From assembly GCA_020284085.1 (NCBI GenBank), contig JACEVL010000518.1:1032501-1096500 (forward strand): DNA of 64,000 bases, written 5' to 3'. The stretch comes from Aporrectodea caliginosa. Lineage: Eukaryota; Annelida; Clitellata; Crassiclitellata; Lumbricidae. The position numbers and the translations under genes are program-made. Shown in pieces: positions 21,480 to 32,347 of the stretch; positions within the stretch are counted from its first letter, which is position 1; each line of letters opens with the position of its first letter. Under the pieces are notes generated by a model. The model saw only the letters and a list, made by a program, of their open reading frames with translations. It did not search any database and was not told the DNA's origin.

Positions 21480-21660
21480 TGCGTTTTCTGATCTGATATA
21501 GCACTGGTTACAGATATTTTAAAGGTGTCTAAAGCGAAGCTAATTATTCGCATGGATAAATCGAGAATTTAACGATATCGCATAGCAGAAAAGGCTGTTG
21601 ACGTCGACGTAAATTAGTTTCAACAGTTCTCGCCGTTCCTTTGACATATACATATATAAT
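21480..21660 (+). repeat. Degenerate satellite unit with downstream segment
   Basis: Contains ATTTTAAAGGTGTCTAAAG, then TTTAACGATATCGCATAGC, GGCTGTTGACGTCGACG and CAGTTCTCGCCGTTC. These blocks recur in the same order at 23690 and 61070. Confidence 0.75.
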
Positions 21661-21711
21661 ACAGCTCTGAATTAGGATGTAATTCACCAAAATGGTTAGA
21701 TAATTGCTGGT

Positions 21712-21795
21712 TAACGACGCCGTGTAATAAGTTCACGAAGAAGATGATTAGAGTCGCCCATGGCAGGCTCGCCCTCCATCTTTTCACCAGGCAGC
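21712..21795 (+). repeat. Repeat B, partial and diverged
   Basis: GTTAACGACGCCGTGTAATA, GATTAGAGTCGCCC and a disrupted CTCCATCTTTTCACCAGGC. Confidence 0.65.
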
Positions 21796-21800
21796 TTAGA

Positions 21801-22245
21801 ACTGGTGGTCTTCAATCAGTTTATTTTGCATGCACTTGCAAATCGACTTCCAGTTTCAAGATGTCGAAATTAACCAGAAAATACGAGCATGATATTAAAA
21901 GTGAATTTATACACTAAAACGACTTTTGGCTTACGCATGCACGAGATATATGCGCGTTTAAGGTTGTTTTAAACCATTGCTTTATTAGACGTTTCCCCGT
22001 CCTAAGATGGTTAAAATGACCTTCATCATGCACACGATAGGAGCGCCATCTACTTAAAGAAAAGAGTGTAGTCCTCTCTCTCCCTCCTTCTCACCTTCCT
22101 CCTTTGAACTTTGAACTTTGCTAATATTAAATTTTGCTAATATTAAATTTGAACTTTGAGGCTTTGAACTTTAAACGGTATACTATAGTGGTGGTTTTTA
22201 AAAGAAACTTCTAACCCATCGTTTGGTTTTAAAGCATTTTACACG
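21801..22245. other. Unassigned, with TTTGAACTTTGAA simple repeats
   Basis: A short run at 22100-22170 repeats TTTGAACTTT and GCTAATATTAAATTT. Confidence 0.5.
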
Positions 22246-22440
22246 TAATTCATTCATTCATTCAGAGTATTTATATAGCGCCCCTTCAAGAAACTACTCA
22301 GGAGCGCTCCCGGCCCAGCCACGACTAAAGAAAAAAGACTTGAGGGACTTGTAGAACCCTGTCAGATGGCTTACAAGTAAAAAACGGAGCTTAAGTGGTA
22401 GGTCATTCCAGATGAGACCAAGATCCTGTTCAAACAACGT
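22246..22440 (-). mobile_element. LINE 3' fragment
   Basis: On the minus strand: a residue block of LWNDL type, then the terminal stem-loop signature (AGCGCTCCTGAG..GGGGCGCTATATAAAT) and an (AATG)n tail. Confidence 0.8.
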
Positions 22441-22445
22441 TACAC

Positions 22446-22515
22446 GTATAGGCCTTCGCAATCATATATAAAATTCTTATGTATTTTAAAGGTGTCTTAA
22501 TTAATCAGAAATTGC
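22446..22515 (+). repeat. Degenerate satellite copy
   Basis: TATTTTAAAGGTGTCTTAATT, split from its downstream part by the SINE at 22524. Confidence 0.7.
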
Positions 22516-22523
22516 TTTCACTT

Positions 22524-22930
22524 TATTATTGTATTGTATTTGAACACTTGTTATAGCGCCCCAACCAGATTTCCCATTCAGAGGCGCTCCCGACTACTGC
22601 TGTAGTCGGAGTTTCACGCCGAAGCGCATGAGCAATTGCGAGTGAAGGACTTGCCCAGGGTCTCTACGCGGCTTTTTTTTTTTTTTTTTTTTTAGGTGGA
22701 TTCGAACCCGCAACCCTACGGCTGCAAGGCACCGAACATACCCCTATACCACCGCGCCCCAGTATATTGTGTTGTGTTGTGTGTTGTATTGTACTCCACG
22801 TTTATAATGCGACCGAGCCACCCGCAGTAAAGATCCGAGAAATTAATCTCTGATAAACCAACCCGACCGGGAAGCGAACCCTGGGCGCCAGCGTGACGAG
22901 CGAGAACCAACCCACTCGGCCACTCAGGAT
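22524..22930 (-). mobile_element. Dimeric tRNA-derived SINE, near full length
   Basis: On the minus strand: CCTGAGTGGCCGAGTGGGTT (first A box), GGTTCGCTTCCCGG (first B box), AATACAACACAA linker, second tRNA-like module with GGTTCGAATCC, shared 3' stem-loop and an ACAAT tail. A T-run at 22675-22695 replaces the usual GGCGGCT stretch. Confidence 0.9.
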
Positions 22931-22939
22931 CCTTTAATT

Positions 22940-23140
22940 ATAATTAATAGGCTTTTCCATTGTCGAACGATATCTGTACACTGGACAGAAGTTCTCACTT
23001 AATAAATCGAGCTAATAATATTTATATATAGACTTAGTAATAATTTTTTAAAAGGTGTCTAATTAGATCATTGATTTTTCCAGAGTTTAACGACGTCACT
23101 TGGTTTTAATGACCATTGACGTCGACCTTACCTTGCCTGT
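22940..23140 (+). repeat. Degenerate satellite unit
   Basis: TTTTAAAAGGTGTCTAATTAG, then GTTTAACGACGTCACTTGG and CATTGACGTCGACC. Confidence 0.75.
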
Positions 23141-23144
23141 ATGT

Positions 23145-23222
23145 AATTGAATATAATGTAATGTAAATGAACATTTGTGTAGCTCCCCTTCAAGATATCT
23201 ACTCAGAGGCGCTCTTTGCGAT
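23145..23222 (-). mobile_element. Solo LINE/SINE 3' end
   Basis: Only the stem-loop signature (AGAGCGCCTCTGAG.. on the minus strand) and a (TTACA)n-like tail remain. Confidence 0.65.
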
Positions 23223-23342
23223 ATATTAAATTAAGCTTATATTCAACCACCCAATCACGTTCATTTATTGACCCGACGGCCGAAAACTTATCCACGTAAT
23301 GGTCGCGACCGCATGGATGTGTTAAGTTGTTTATAGGTTATT

Positions 23343-23426
23343 GCTTCACGAAACTGTGTGATAACAAAAATCATTAGCGTCGCCCTCCTCCTTCATCCAG
23401 GCCTGGAAATGCTGGGATTGGCACTG
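23343..23426 (+). repeat. Repeat B copy
   Basis: A small GGAAATGCT insertion precedes GGGATTGGCACTG. Confidence 0.85.
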
Positions 23427-23427
23427 C

Positions 23428-23672
23428 ATTGTATTGTATTGTATTGTATCTAAAGATTTATATAGCGCCTCTCTCAGAATAACTATTCAGAAGCGCTCTC
23501 AGCACGAAAACCCCGGGGGAAAAGAAACGAGAGACCAAAGAGGAATCATTAGTTTAGCCCTTAATGAGGGGAAGGTCATTTCAAGTAGAGGGACCAAACA
23601 CAGCAAATGCCCGGCGTGCCATGGTACTAGGGTACGGGCGTCCATGGCAGTGACGGCTTTGTATTTATAGGG
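23428..23672 (-). mobile_element. LINE 3' fragment with (ATACA)n tail
   Basis: The minus strand reads the C-terminal ORF blocks (LVP..TMAR.., LEMTFPSLRAK) and ends with the stem-loop and AATACAATACAATACAATG tail. Confidence 0.8.
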
Positions 23673-23684
23673 GGCTGCAGAGTT

Positions 23685-23855
23685 TAACGACATCTTATGG
23701 TAACAGACAGTTGACGTCAACAAAAATCGGTTTGAGCAGTTCTCACCTTTCGCATGCCATAATAATCGCGTTAGTCAAATTCATAGCAACTAATGCGTTT
23801 ATAAAATTTATAGCATCTTTCGAAACCGTTTTAAAGGTGTCTTATGTAAACCATA
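23685..23855 (+). repeat. Degenerate satellite units
   Basis: The block GTTTAACGACATCTTATGG..GTTGACGTC..AGTTCTCACC precedes TTTATAGCATCTTTCGAAAC and GTTTTAAAGGTGTCTTA. Confidence 0.8.
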
Positions 23856-23936
23856 ATTTTTAAAGCAATAGGCTATACAATACGTATTTTGGATACGGGA
23901 TTACATGAGTCCATGCATGCTGTTAGTTGCTTAGTT

Positions 23937-24016
23937 GCTGTTTAACGACACTGTTTCATGGCAAAGGTGATTAGCGTCCCCCCACTTCTTTCTCCAGGCT
24001 TTGGACTGGCACTGTC
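23937..24016 (+). repeat. Repeat B copy
   Basis: Ends at GGACTGGCACTGTCA, followed by a TA tract. Confidence 0.85.
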
Positions 24017-24160
24017 ATATATATATATACGGGCAGTCCATGGTATTGTGTCACCAGGCGTTTAAGGGTCACAACTTTGCCTTTGAATTTGTCGCTTATA
24101 CGATTATCATGAAAGAGCCTCGCGAACACTGACATATATGACCTTGGTGGTGGTTTTTCT

Positions 24161-24263
24161 GTTTAACGACTAGCTGTGTGGTAACAAAGACCATTAGCGT
24201 CGCCCTCCTCCTATATCCAGGCTTGGGACTGGCACTGTCAGAAAGCGAACAGTGGCGGAGTTA
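24161..24263 (+). repeat. Repeat B copy, twin of 43220
   Basis: Shares the unusual GTTTAACGACTAGCTGTGTG start and CAGAAAGCGAACAGTGGCGG end with the copy at 43220, and the TGGTTTTTCT upstream of it. Confidence 0.9.
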
Positions 24264-24265
24264 TA

Positions 24266-24688
24266 TATGACCTTGTATGCGTGCATTTATCTTATATTAA
24301 ATTATAGTACCTTTTTACAGGTGTCTAAATTGACCAGGTTATAAATAGAAGTTACAATGTCCAACGACATCTTACGACTGTTGCATCATTTGTGACACTT
24401 AAATGGTCATTAGTTTAATTGTCCAACGTTACGTACACTTATTTATAGCCATATAGTACATTTAATTCATAAAAGTTTTTCCTGATAAATTTGGAAGTAT
24501 AATGCCCTATCACTCGATAAGACATGCCTACAGATTTTGGACACCTTTTTCTTGCTTGTTTCTCTTTTAATAAATTAGCCTGCATGGCGGCCCAATTCGA
24601 TGATATATGAATGATGTCAAAAGGTGAATGTCCGAGAAACAAAATACTGCGCCAACAGCAGGACTATAGTATTCAGATATACATGCAC
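24266..24688. repeat. Satellite-rich unit, duplicated at 25025-25312
   Basis: AGGTGTCTAAATTGACC near 24313. Then a block from CATCATTTGTGACACTTA to GGCGGCCCAA (to about 24600) recurs at 25025 with moderate divergence, including TTTTTCCTGATAAATTTGG. Confidence 0.8.
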
Positions 24689-24787
24689 ACTCCGCAACTG
24701 TTTGCGCTCTGACAGTGCCAGTCCAAAGCCTGGATAAAGGAGGAGGGCGACGCTAATGATCTTTGTAATCACAGTGTTGTTAAACTG
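24689..24787 (-). repeat. Repeat B copy
   Basis: CTCCGCAACTGTTTGC through CACAGTGTTGTTAAACTG. Confidence 0.88.
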
Positions 24788-24812
24788 CAACTACTACTAT
24801 AGTATATAGTAT

Positions 24813-24916
<104 letters not shown>

Positions 24917-24994
24917 AATGCAGCTCGAATTTCGATGTAATCTATAAACATGTATAACCACACAATGGTCTCGACCGCATGTGTTTATATTGCT

Positions 24995-25035
24995 CATTAC
25001 AAAGATGATCAGCGTCGCCCTCCTCCTTTCTCCAT
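24995..25035 (+). repeat. Repeat B fragment
   Basis: ATTACAAAGATGATCAGCGT and GCCCTCCTCCTTTCTCCA only. Confidence 0.75.
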
Positions 25036-25313
25036 CATTTGGGACACTTACATTAGCTTCATTTTCCAACGTTACATACACTTATTTATAGCCTAAATAT
25101 AGTACTCTTAATCACACAAGTTTTTCCTGTTAAATTTGGAAGTATAATGCGTGTTCGGGCACTCGATAAGACATCAAGTGGCTACGAATTTTGGAAACCT
25201 TTTTCTTGTATCTTCCTATTTTATAAATATTGCTGGCGGCCCAAAACGGTGATGGGTGCCTACTGACTGTCGAAAACAGGGAATATTATAAGACTTAGTA
25301 TTCAGACACACGC

Positions 25314-25420
25314 AAACTCCGCCACTGATTGTATTCTGACAGTGCCAGTCCCAAGCCTGGATAAAGGAGGAGGGCGACGTTAATGATCTTTGTTATCACA
25401 CCGTGTCGTTAATTTGAAGC
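25314..25420 (-). repeat. Repeat B copy
   Basis: AACTCCGCCACTGATTG through CACACCGTGTCGTTAA, close to the consensus. Confidence 0.9.
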
Positions 25421-25436
25421 TACTACTACTATACCA

Positions 25437-25499
25437 TAATAATAATAATAATAATAATTAATAATAATAAAAATAATTAATAATAATAATAATAATATT

Positions 25500-25561
<62 letters not shown>

Positions 25562-25640
25562 GCCGTTCCAGAATACAACACTTTTAAAATTTGTAAAGAC
25601 CCTGGGGAATGAAGTACCTCAGGGCAAAAATAAATAAATA

Positions 25641-25697
<57 letters not shown>

Positions 25698-25700
25698 CTT
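25437..25700. repeat. (AAT)n microsatellites with a short unique interruption
   Basis: AAT/ATA tracts at about 25437-25560 and 25640-25697. The second abuts the SINE tail. Confidence 0.95.
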
Positions 25701-25905
25701 TTCTTTATTGAAGCGCCTGACAAACGCACTGCGCTGTACATTTACATGTTATGCAATTTAATTCTTAACTACTAACAGAACAGACAGCCTGCAATACACG
25801 GCGCTAATAGCAGCCTACAAAGCATATCCGCCCAACGGGGCTCGAACTCGGTACCTCTCGCTCTCTGTGCCAGCGTGTTATCCAATGCGCTATCGGGCCC
25901 CCTAA
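25697..25905 (-). mobile_element. tRNA-Arg-like SINE
   Basis: Good copy: minus-strand A-box-like TAGCGCATTGGATAACACG, B box GAGTTCGAGCCCC and the CAATAAAGAAAAG 3' end joined to the AAT tract. Confidence 0.82.
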
Positions 25906-25951
25906 TAATAATTATGCCAACTGATAGGATACATTTTTTATAATGACACTT

Positions 25952-26050
25952 AACTCCGCCACTGTTTGCACTCTGACAGTGCCAGTCCCCAAGCCTGGAT
26001 AAAGGAGGAGGGCGACGCTAATTGTATTTGTTACCTCAAAGTTTAACAGT
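25952..26050 (-). repeat. Repeat B copy
   Basis: Full-length with one extra C in CAGTCCCCAAGCC. Confidence 0.88.
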
Positions 26051-26154
26051 AAACAAGCAAGCAAGCACACGCATGGTATTAAAATTTGTAACCGTCTATG
26101 TCGACAATTTATTATTATGGTAGTAGTAGTAGTAGTTTCAGTTTAACGACACTG

Positions 26155-26700
26155 TGTGATAATAAATAATTTGAAAGGTGTCTAAATTGATCAGAAATTG
26201 CCTGCACATTATTATAATTATGAAAAGTTTCCATTGTATAGCGACATCTTGTGGCTTTCTTGTCAGGGCCGCCGTCGTGAACTTTTCTTTGTCAAACCTT
26301 GAAACCGTTTTTAATTAATTAATTAATTGCAGTTTAACGACACTGTGTCATAACAAAGATTAATATCATAGGCCTTCGATCGCATTTGTGGTGTTTCCTT
26401 GTTTTTGAACTTATATTAAATTATGGTTAATTTTTAAAGGTGTCTAAAATTACGGAGCGCTATTACGCGTATATAGGTCATTAAGAGAAGTTTCCCTGTG
26501 TCTAAAGTTACCTTAACTTATCTGTACCTGGTATACTCTGCGTATAAATGGGCAGTAAATGTAAGTTTTACTGTATACCCAGCGGCAAAACTCCGTCTAG
26601 TGTTTTTCCTGCTTTTTAAGTGTAATGCGCAGACACTATTTATATACATTAATAGGCTATAGATATTCGACACCTTTTTTTGTCTTTTCCACTTTCTATA
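26155..26700 (+). repeat. Degenerate satellite block
   Basis: Cores at 26172 (TTGAAAGGTGTCTAAATTG) and 26437 (TTTTTAAAGGTGTCTAAAA). A reversed GACACCTTTTTTTG is at 26669. TAGCGACATCTTGTGGC lies at 26242. Repeat B 5' pieces occur at 26137 and 26331. Confidence 0.7.
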
Positions 26701-26934
26701 AATAAGCGTCGAAAATCAGCTACATGTCGTGAGTGTTGTGAAGTTCAAATCGTCAAACGGTTACTAAACAAGCAACGCAAGAACAAGGCATAGCCAACCA
26801 GTGTGTTATTGAGTTATCATGCATTCATCCATTGAGGCCTATAATAGGCCTATACGTACTGTATGTAAAGTATGTATGCATTTATATATGTATGTTAATT
26901 ATGTATGTGGGTGTATGTATTTGTGTGTGTTACC

Positions 26935-27125
26935 GCGTATGTATGTATGTATGTATGTATGTATGTATGTATGTATGTATGTATGTATGTATGTATGTAT
27001 GTATGTATGTATGTATGTATGTATGTGTGTATGTATGTATGTATGTATGTATGTATGTATGTATGTATGTATGTATGTACGTACGTACATACGTACGTAC
27101 GTATGTATGTATGTATGTATGTATG
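26935..27125. repeat. (TATG)n microsatellite
   Basis: TATG repeats with a GTAC patch near 27080. The Cys/Tyr/Met frames are artefacts. Confidence 0.97.
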
Positions 27126-27229
27126 CACATGTATTTGCCACTTAGCCTACTACAGGTAGTCGTTTACCTCATAAAGCGGGATATGTGACAACCGATACGA
27201 TGTAATAACCTCCCCAATGTTTTTAGCCT

Positions 27230-28012
27230 ATCGCCGCCCTGTGTGGCATCCACCAGACCCTTAACAGAATCATCGACCAGCCTACATGTTTCCGTCACCC
27301 TACGCAACAACACCTACACCGTACCGCGCACAATTGGTCACGTACCAGGACGTACTCATTACACCCCGCCAGGACACTAAATGCCCCATTAGGCCATTTA
27401 GACACACCCCTTCCTTCGCTACAACACCGCAGCCGTCTGTTACGCCACGCTCCAGCTAATCAGAATCGACCCGTCAAGGATTGACGGCGATTACGATTGG
27501 ACGATGGGCGGAGCGTGGCGAGTTGACTCCGCCCACCGTCCGCTGCAAAAATTCGTTGCTGCTGCGTATGCCCCGCCTCTGCTGTTTTGTGATTGGTCAG
27601 TTGGTTAGACGGGTTAATATATTAATCTGGGTAAGACGAGTTAATCGTTTTTATTGATAAAACGCATTAATCGAGAACAGTCTGAGATTCAATAATATGT
27701 CAGTTGGAAGTAGGCGGGGCTAATGAGCGAAGCCACGCCCCCTTGACGTGGCGTTAGACTAGTAATTTGTCGTATTTTAAGGACGGCTGTATCTTCGAAA
27801 CGTCAAGAACGCTGACGATAAGTGGCTCAATTAGACGTCTCGCACGACGAACCGAATCACCGCAGCGGATTACTACGCCGCGTCACGTGTGCCTTCACGC
27901 ATGCGCTGTCGACGCCGACTGACGGTGGATAAAACAATCGTTAGTTGACACACTGCAGCGTCGTACAGGATTGACGTGACACGATGATGTTAGGGCGCTA
28001 TACAAATCAAGG
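27230..28012 (+). promoter_or_regulatory. Candidate FoxG upstream regulatory region
   Basis: GC-richer, non-repetitive DNA ahead of the forkhead ATG. Inverted CCAAT boxes (ATTGG) occur at about 27497 and 27593, GC-box-like GGGCGG near 27505, a CACGTG E-box near 27884, and several TTAATC/ATTAAT homeodomain-type words between 27615 and 27675. These are motif matches only; no transcription start is placed. Confidence 0.45.
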
Positions 28013-29164
28013 ATGAGCAATCGCCGAAGCGGGTTCTACCACCCCTTCAGCATCCGCCGGATGTTGGGGGAAGAGGTAGACGACGACGAGGAGGAGGAGG
28101 ATGCGGACGCCGGAAAGAACGACGAACAAGACCTAAAAACCGGATGTAGATCCCACACACCGGAAGCCGACAACGCTGACGTCACGGACTCCGTCACACG
28201 CCCCTCTTCCGGTAGTGACGTCAACGATGACGACAAATCAAGCGATCGGTCGTACAACTTCCGGTTGTGGGCGGAACCGGATGTGGACGACAAGACGACG
28301 TCAGCGCAGCCCGACTCGTCACAGGCGGAAGTCGCGTCGCCCCCTAGCGTGGGGGCGACTAGAGGTAAAAGCTCCGAGAAACCACCGTACAGCTACAACG
28401 CTCTCATCATGATGGCCATACGGAGCAGCCCTGAGAGACGCCTTACGCTGAGCGGTATCTACGAATTTATAGTGCGCCACTTTCCCTACTACAAGGACAA
28501 TCGTCAAGGCTGGCAGAACTCCATCCGACACAACCTCTCCCTCAACAAGTGCTTCGTCAAGGTTGCCAGGCACTACGACGACCCAGGGAAGGGCAACTAC
28601 TGGATGCTCGACTCGTCCGCCGATGACGTCTACATCGGGGGCACGACGGGGAAACTCCGACGCCGCGCTAACAGGACCAGGATCTACGCGTCGGCGGGGA
28701 CTTCCGGTGGGGGAGTATCGACTTCCGGTTGCCTGCAGACGCTTCCTGTGAGTCCATATCTGTTGTCCAACGCGTCATATCCGGTTTTATCGACGCTTTT
28801 TCCGTTCTACCAGCGATTGGGGTTGATCTACCCCGATTGTGTTGGGAGTAACCCCGCTACCGGCGCTGGTGATTACCCTGAGAGGGTCGCCTGTCACCCG
28901 ACTGGGTCTAGCGTTACCCCGTCGATGGGGCAGTTCGTCAGTCCTGTATTTGCCGCTGCGGCTGCCGCTTCCTCTGTGAACTTCCAAACGTACCCTGGGA
29001 GTGGGGTGGTTGGTGGCACGAACTACGGGGTGTTCCATTCCGGGGGTCTGACCCCGAACCCTCTGTCTTCCCTCTACGCCTACGCCATGCGATCCACGCA
29101 GACGACGCGAGGCACGGATGTTGGTCAGTCGGCGAACCTCACGAACAGACAGTTTCGAAGCTAG
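28013..29164 (+). CDS. FoxG: FoxG-type forkhead transcription factor (single exon)
   Basis: A 383-residue intronless frame. The forkhead domain spans about residues 122-218. It begins [14 protein letters not shown] and includes the recognition helix [13 protein letters not shown] (169-181) and the wing segment [15 protein letters not shown] (204-218). The [11 protein letters not shown] wing and NALIMMAI helix are hallmarks of FoxG (BF-1, sloppy-paired group) rather than FoxA, FoxD or FoxL. Residues 11-19 (PFSIRRMLG) fit an eh1 motif, known to bind Groucho/TLE corepressors, and an acidic run follows at 21-30. The C-terminal ~165 residues are low complexity with Ala-rich and Pro/Ser/Gly stretches and no domain I recognise. 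The ATG is the first after an in-frame TGA at 27977 and has A at -3. FoxG acts as a nuclear, usually repressive, regulator in anterior neural and sensory development in other animals; that role here is inferred. Confidence 0.93.
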   Translation: MSNRRSGFYHPFSIRRMLGEEVDDDEEEEDADAGKNDEQDLKTGCRSHTPEADNADVTDSVTRPSSGSDVNDDDKSSDRSYNFRLWAEPDVDDKTTSAQPDSSQAEVASPPSVGATRGKSSEKPPYSYNALIMMAIRSSPERRLTLSGIYEFIVRHFPYYKDNRQGWQNSIRHNLSLNKCFVKVARHYDDPGKGNYWMLDSSADDVYIGGTTGKLRRRANRTRIYASAGTSGGGVSTSGCLQTLPVSPYLLSNASYPVLSTLFPFYQRLGLIYPDCVGSNPATGAGDYPERVACHPTGSSVTPSMGQFVSPVFAAAAAASSVNFQTYPGSGVVGGTNYGVFHSGGLTPNPLSSLYAYAMRSTQTTRGTDVGQSANLTNRQFRS

Positions 29165-29480
29165 AAGAAATGATTGAGGCACACGGAGGTCTGGATGCGC
29201 ACCTTCTGAAATCTGCCGGGTATTGGTGGAGGAGGAGGAGGAGGAAGGAGGAGGAGGAGAAGGAGGAGGAGCAGGAGGAGAAGGAGGAGGAGAAGGAGAA
29301 GAGAGGTAGGAGAATGAGAAAGAGAAGGAGAATGAAGAGAAGAGAAGGAGAACAGAGAGAAGAAGGAAGAGAGGAGGAGAAGGAGAATGAGGGGAACGAA
29401 GAGAATGAAGAGAAGGAGAAGGAGGTGAGGAAGAGCACACAGGGAGGAGCAGGAGATCGCAAGAAAGAGTCATAAACAAG
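29165..29480 (+). repeat. Purine-rich (GGA/GAA) tract in FoxG 3' region
   Basis: Begins about 65 bases after the stop codon and is likely 3' UTR. Charged frames on both strands are artefacts. Confidence 0.85.
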
Positions 29481-29938
29481 AACACGATGCGACAGAGAAA
29501 GACCAACGATCAAGAACCAAATTATACGCAGGAAAGAACGAGGACTGAGAGCAAACCGGAAATACCACGTAACGCCGAGAACCCGGATTTAACTGACACG
29601 CGAATGACGACGACGATGACGAATTTAACAGTCGACTGTTCTACTTCCGGTAGAAACCGGAAGCGTCAGCGAAGAACAAAATGGCGGCTACGGCGATGAC
29701 TCAGCACATATGCGAGTGGTTGAGCGCTTGTCTTGTAAGTGTTGTTATTGGTTCGAATCCTCTCTGTATACGTGTCAAGAAAGCTCGGTCTATAATTATA
29801 GAACAGTAATAATAATAATTTTACGAAGAATAGAAATTCCGCTCAGATTTTTATGGCGAACTATATCTATCGAATTGAAACACTAAGAAACATGTTAATT
29901 TATTATTATTAATAGTAATATTAATATAATAATAATTA
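29481..29938. other. FoxG 3' flank with degenerate tRNA-like segment
   Basis: The stretch 29708-29765 reads GAGTGGTTGAGCGCTTG and TTGGTTCGAATCCTCTC, resembling A and B boxes, but no clean cloverleaf forms. It is probably a SINE remnant. The remaining sequence has no recognised gene. Confidence 0.5.
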
Positions 29939-30744
<806 letters not shown>

Positions 30745-30842
30745 AATCATGCTCTGGTAGTGCCAGTCCGAAGACTGGATAAAGGAGGCGGGCGACGCTA
30801 ATTGCAGTTTCAGTTTAACGACACTGTGTGATAACAAAGATG
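30745..30842. repeat. Two repeat B pieces head to head
   Basis: A reverse piece (GTGCCAGTCCGAAGACTGG..GGGCGACGCTAATT, 30757-30804) is followed at once by a forward piece (GTTTAACGACACTGTGTGAT, 30815-30840), an inverted junction. Confidence 0.8.
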
Positions 30843-31124
30843 TATGTATTTATGTATTATGAGCACTTGTTATAGCGCTATATAAATCATTATATAATAA
30901 ATACGACACGATTATATACTATACGATAGCAAAACGGCCTAGATTTGCTACTTTAAGAGAAACAGTCCAGGATTAAGAGCTTCTCACAAATTATTTTTCC
31001 TGACGTCAACGGCCTTTTGTTGTCATAATAAATTATGATTTATCCATGATAATTAAAATATCATAGACGTCGTCATTTGCTGTTTTATTTTATGTCGTCA
31101 TAAATAATAGTAGTAGTAGTTTCA

Positions 31125-31220
31125 GTTTAACGACACAATGTGATAACAAAGATCATTAGCGTCGCCCTCCTCCTTCATCCAGGCTTTGGACTGGCACTGA
31201 CAGAGTACGATCAGTTGCGA
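31125..31220 (+). repeat. Repeat B copy with (TAG)n leader
   Basis: TAGTAGTAGTAGTTTCAG precedes GTTTAACGACACAATGTG. Similar TAG/CTA runs border copies at 48915, 55702 and 57616. Confidence 0.9.
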
Positions 31221-31259
31221 AATTTAATGAATGTTAAACTTTATAGTGATTATAAAGTT

Positions 31260-31760
31260 CTGTTTTGAAGCCTTTAATTGGTGTCTCGAACGCTATGACT
31301 TCATTCTCATGCACTGTGTATAAGTTGCAAAATGTCGTCAACGGCCTTTGATGTCATAAATTATTAAACGACGATGTTTGACCTTTAAATAAAAAAAAAT
31401 GATCATTTACAAGCTCGCGAATATTATCATTTATAATAGCATCCACCAGATGTCTCTAAACAATGCATGATACATGTTTGCACGGTTATATTTTTCTGCA
31501 ATCCATGCATGAAAATGATGAAACCTTCGAAACCTCTTTTAAGTAACTGTGTCTTTCTATAAATAATCCTGACGCGAGTTTCTTTATATATCCAGTACAT
31601 GTTTGATAATATATTGTGGATTCCATCATATTATTATAATTATTCTAATTGATAGTCAATATTATCATTGATTTTTGCAGCCACCAGATGTTGTTAAACA
31701 ACGCAATCATAATAGAAACCTTCGACACCTCTTTTAAGTAAATTTATCCTTATATAAATA
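31260..31760 (-). repeat. Degenerate satellite block (reverse orientation, one forward core)
   Basis: Reversed cores CGAAACCTCTTTTAAG (31529) and CGACACCTCTTTTAAG (31722) each follow a CACCAGATGT..TAAACAA(C/T)GC block (31445, 31683) and precede TATAAATA. A forward TTAATTGGTGTCTC is at 31277. Confidence 0.7.
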
Positions 31761-32100
31761 TTTCTGACGCGATTTCGTTTACAATCTGCTGCCGAAAAAA
31801 TGCGATGATAAAGTGATTAAAGTCAGCAACAACGTTGATATAACGATGATGATTATGATGATGACGATGATATTGATGATGACGATGACCATGACCATGA
31901 CAATGATTACAATGATGCTGGGAACTTCCCAGACTCGACACCTCAAGTACATGGTCGACATCAGACGTATGGATGAATGCGTCGTCTATTATAAGCCGCC
32001 TTTGTAACGATGTTATCGCAGGCAACACAAATAGGCAATTATGGCTCAACAACACAGACTCTCAACTAACCTCAAGAGTGCATCGTTACATACATAATTA
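31761..32100. other. Unassigned, with (GAT)-rich patch
   Basis: 31845-31915 is GATGAT/GACGAT simple sequence. No gene supported. Confidence 0.5.
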
Positions 32101-32108
32101 TGTTTATA

Positions 32109-32109
<1 letters not shown>

Positions 32110-32152
<43 letters not shown>
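32110..32152. repeat. (AT)n microsatellite
   Basis: Pure AT tract. Confidence 0.95.
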
Positions 32153-32157
<5 letters not shown>

Positions 32158-32221
32158 TCATTTAATATATATATATTTATTTGCTAACTGCACTATGTAA
32201 TATATTCGTTCGTATATGCAG

Positions 32222-32296
32222 AGCGCACCTCTGAGTATATATATCTTTAAGGGGCGCTATATAAATGTTCAAGTATATTACATTACATAACATATA
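32222..32296 (+). mobile_element. Solo LINE/SINE 3' end
   Basis: GAGCGCACCTCTGAG..AGGGGCGCTATATAAATG, then a TACAT-type tail, with no coding part. Confidence 0.7.
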
Positions 32297-32347
32297 GGGC
32301 TACGCAGACACACACACACATACACACATTATATACATACATAGACT

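Noticed and set aside
26819..27188. Cys/Tyr/Val/Met frames resembling a Cys-rich protein
   Set aside because: (TATG)n repeat read through; all frames of both strands are open.
29170..29475. Charged 101-residue frame directly after FoxG
   Set aside because: It lies in the purine-rich 3' tract, with no conservation pattern and the same composition artefact as 19105-19735.
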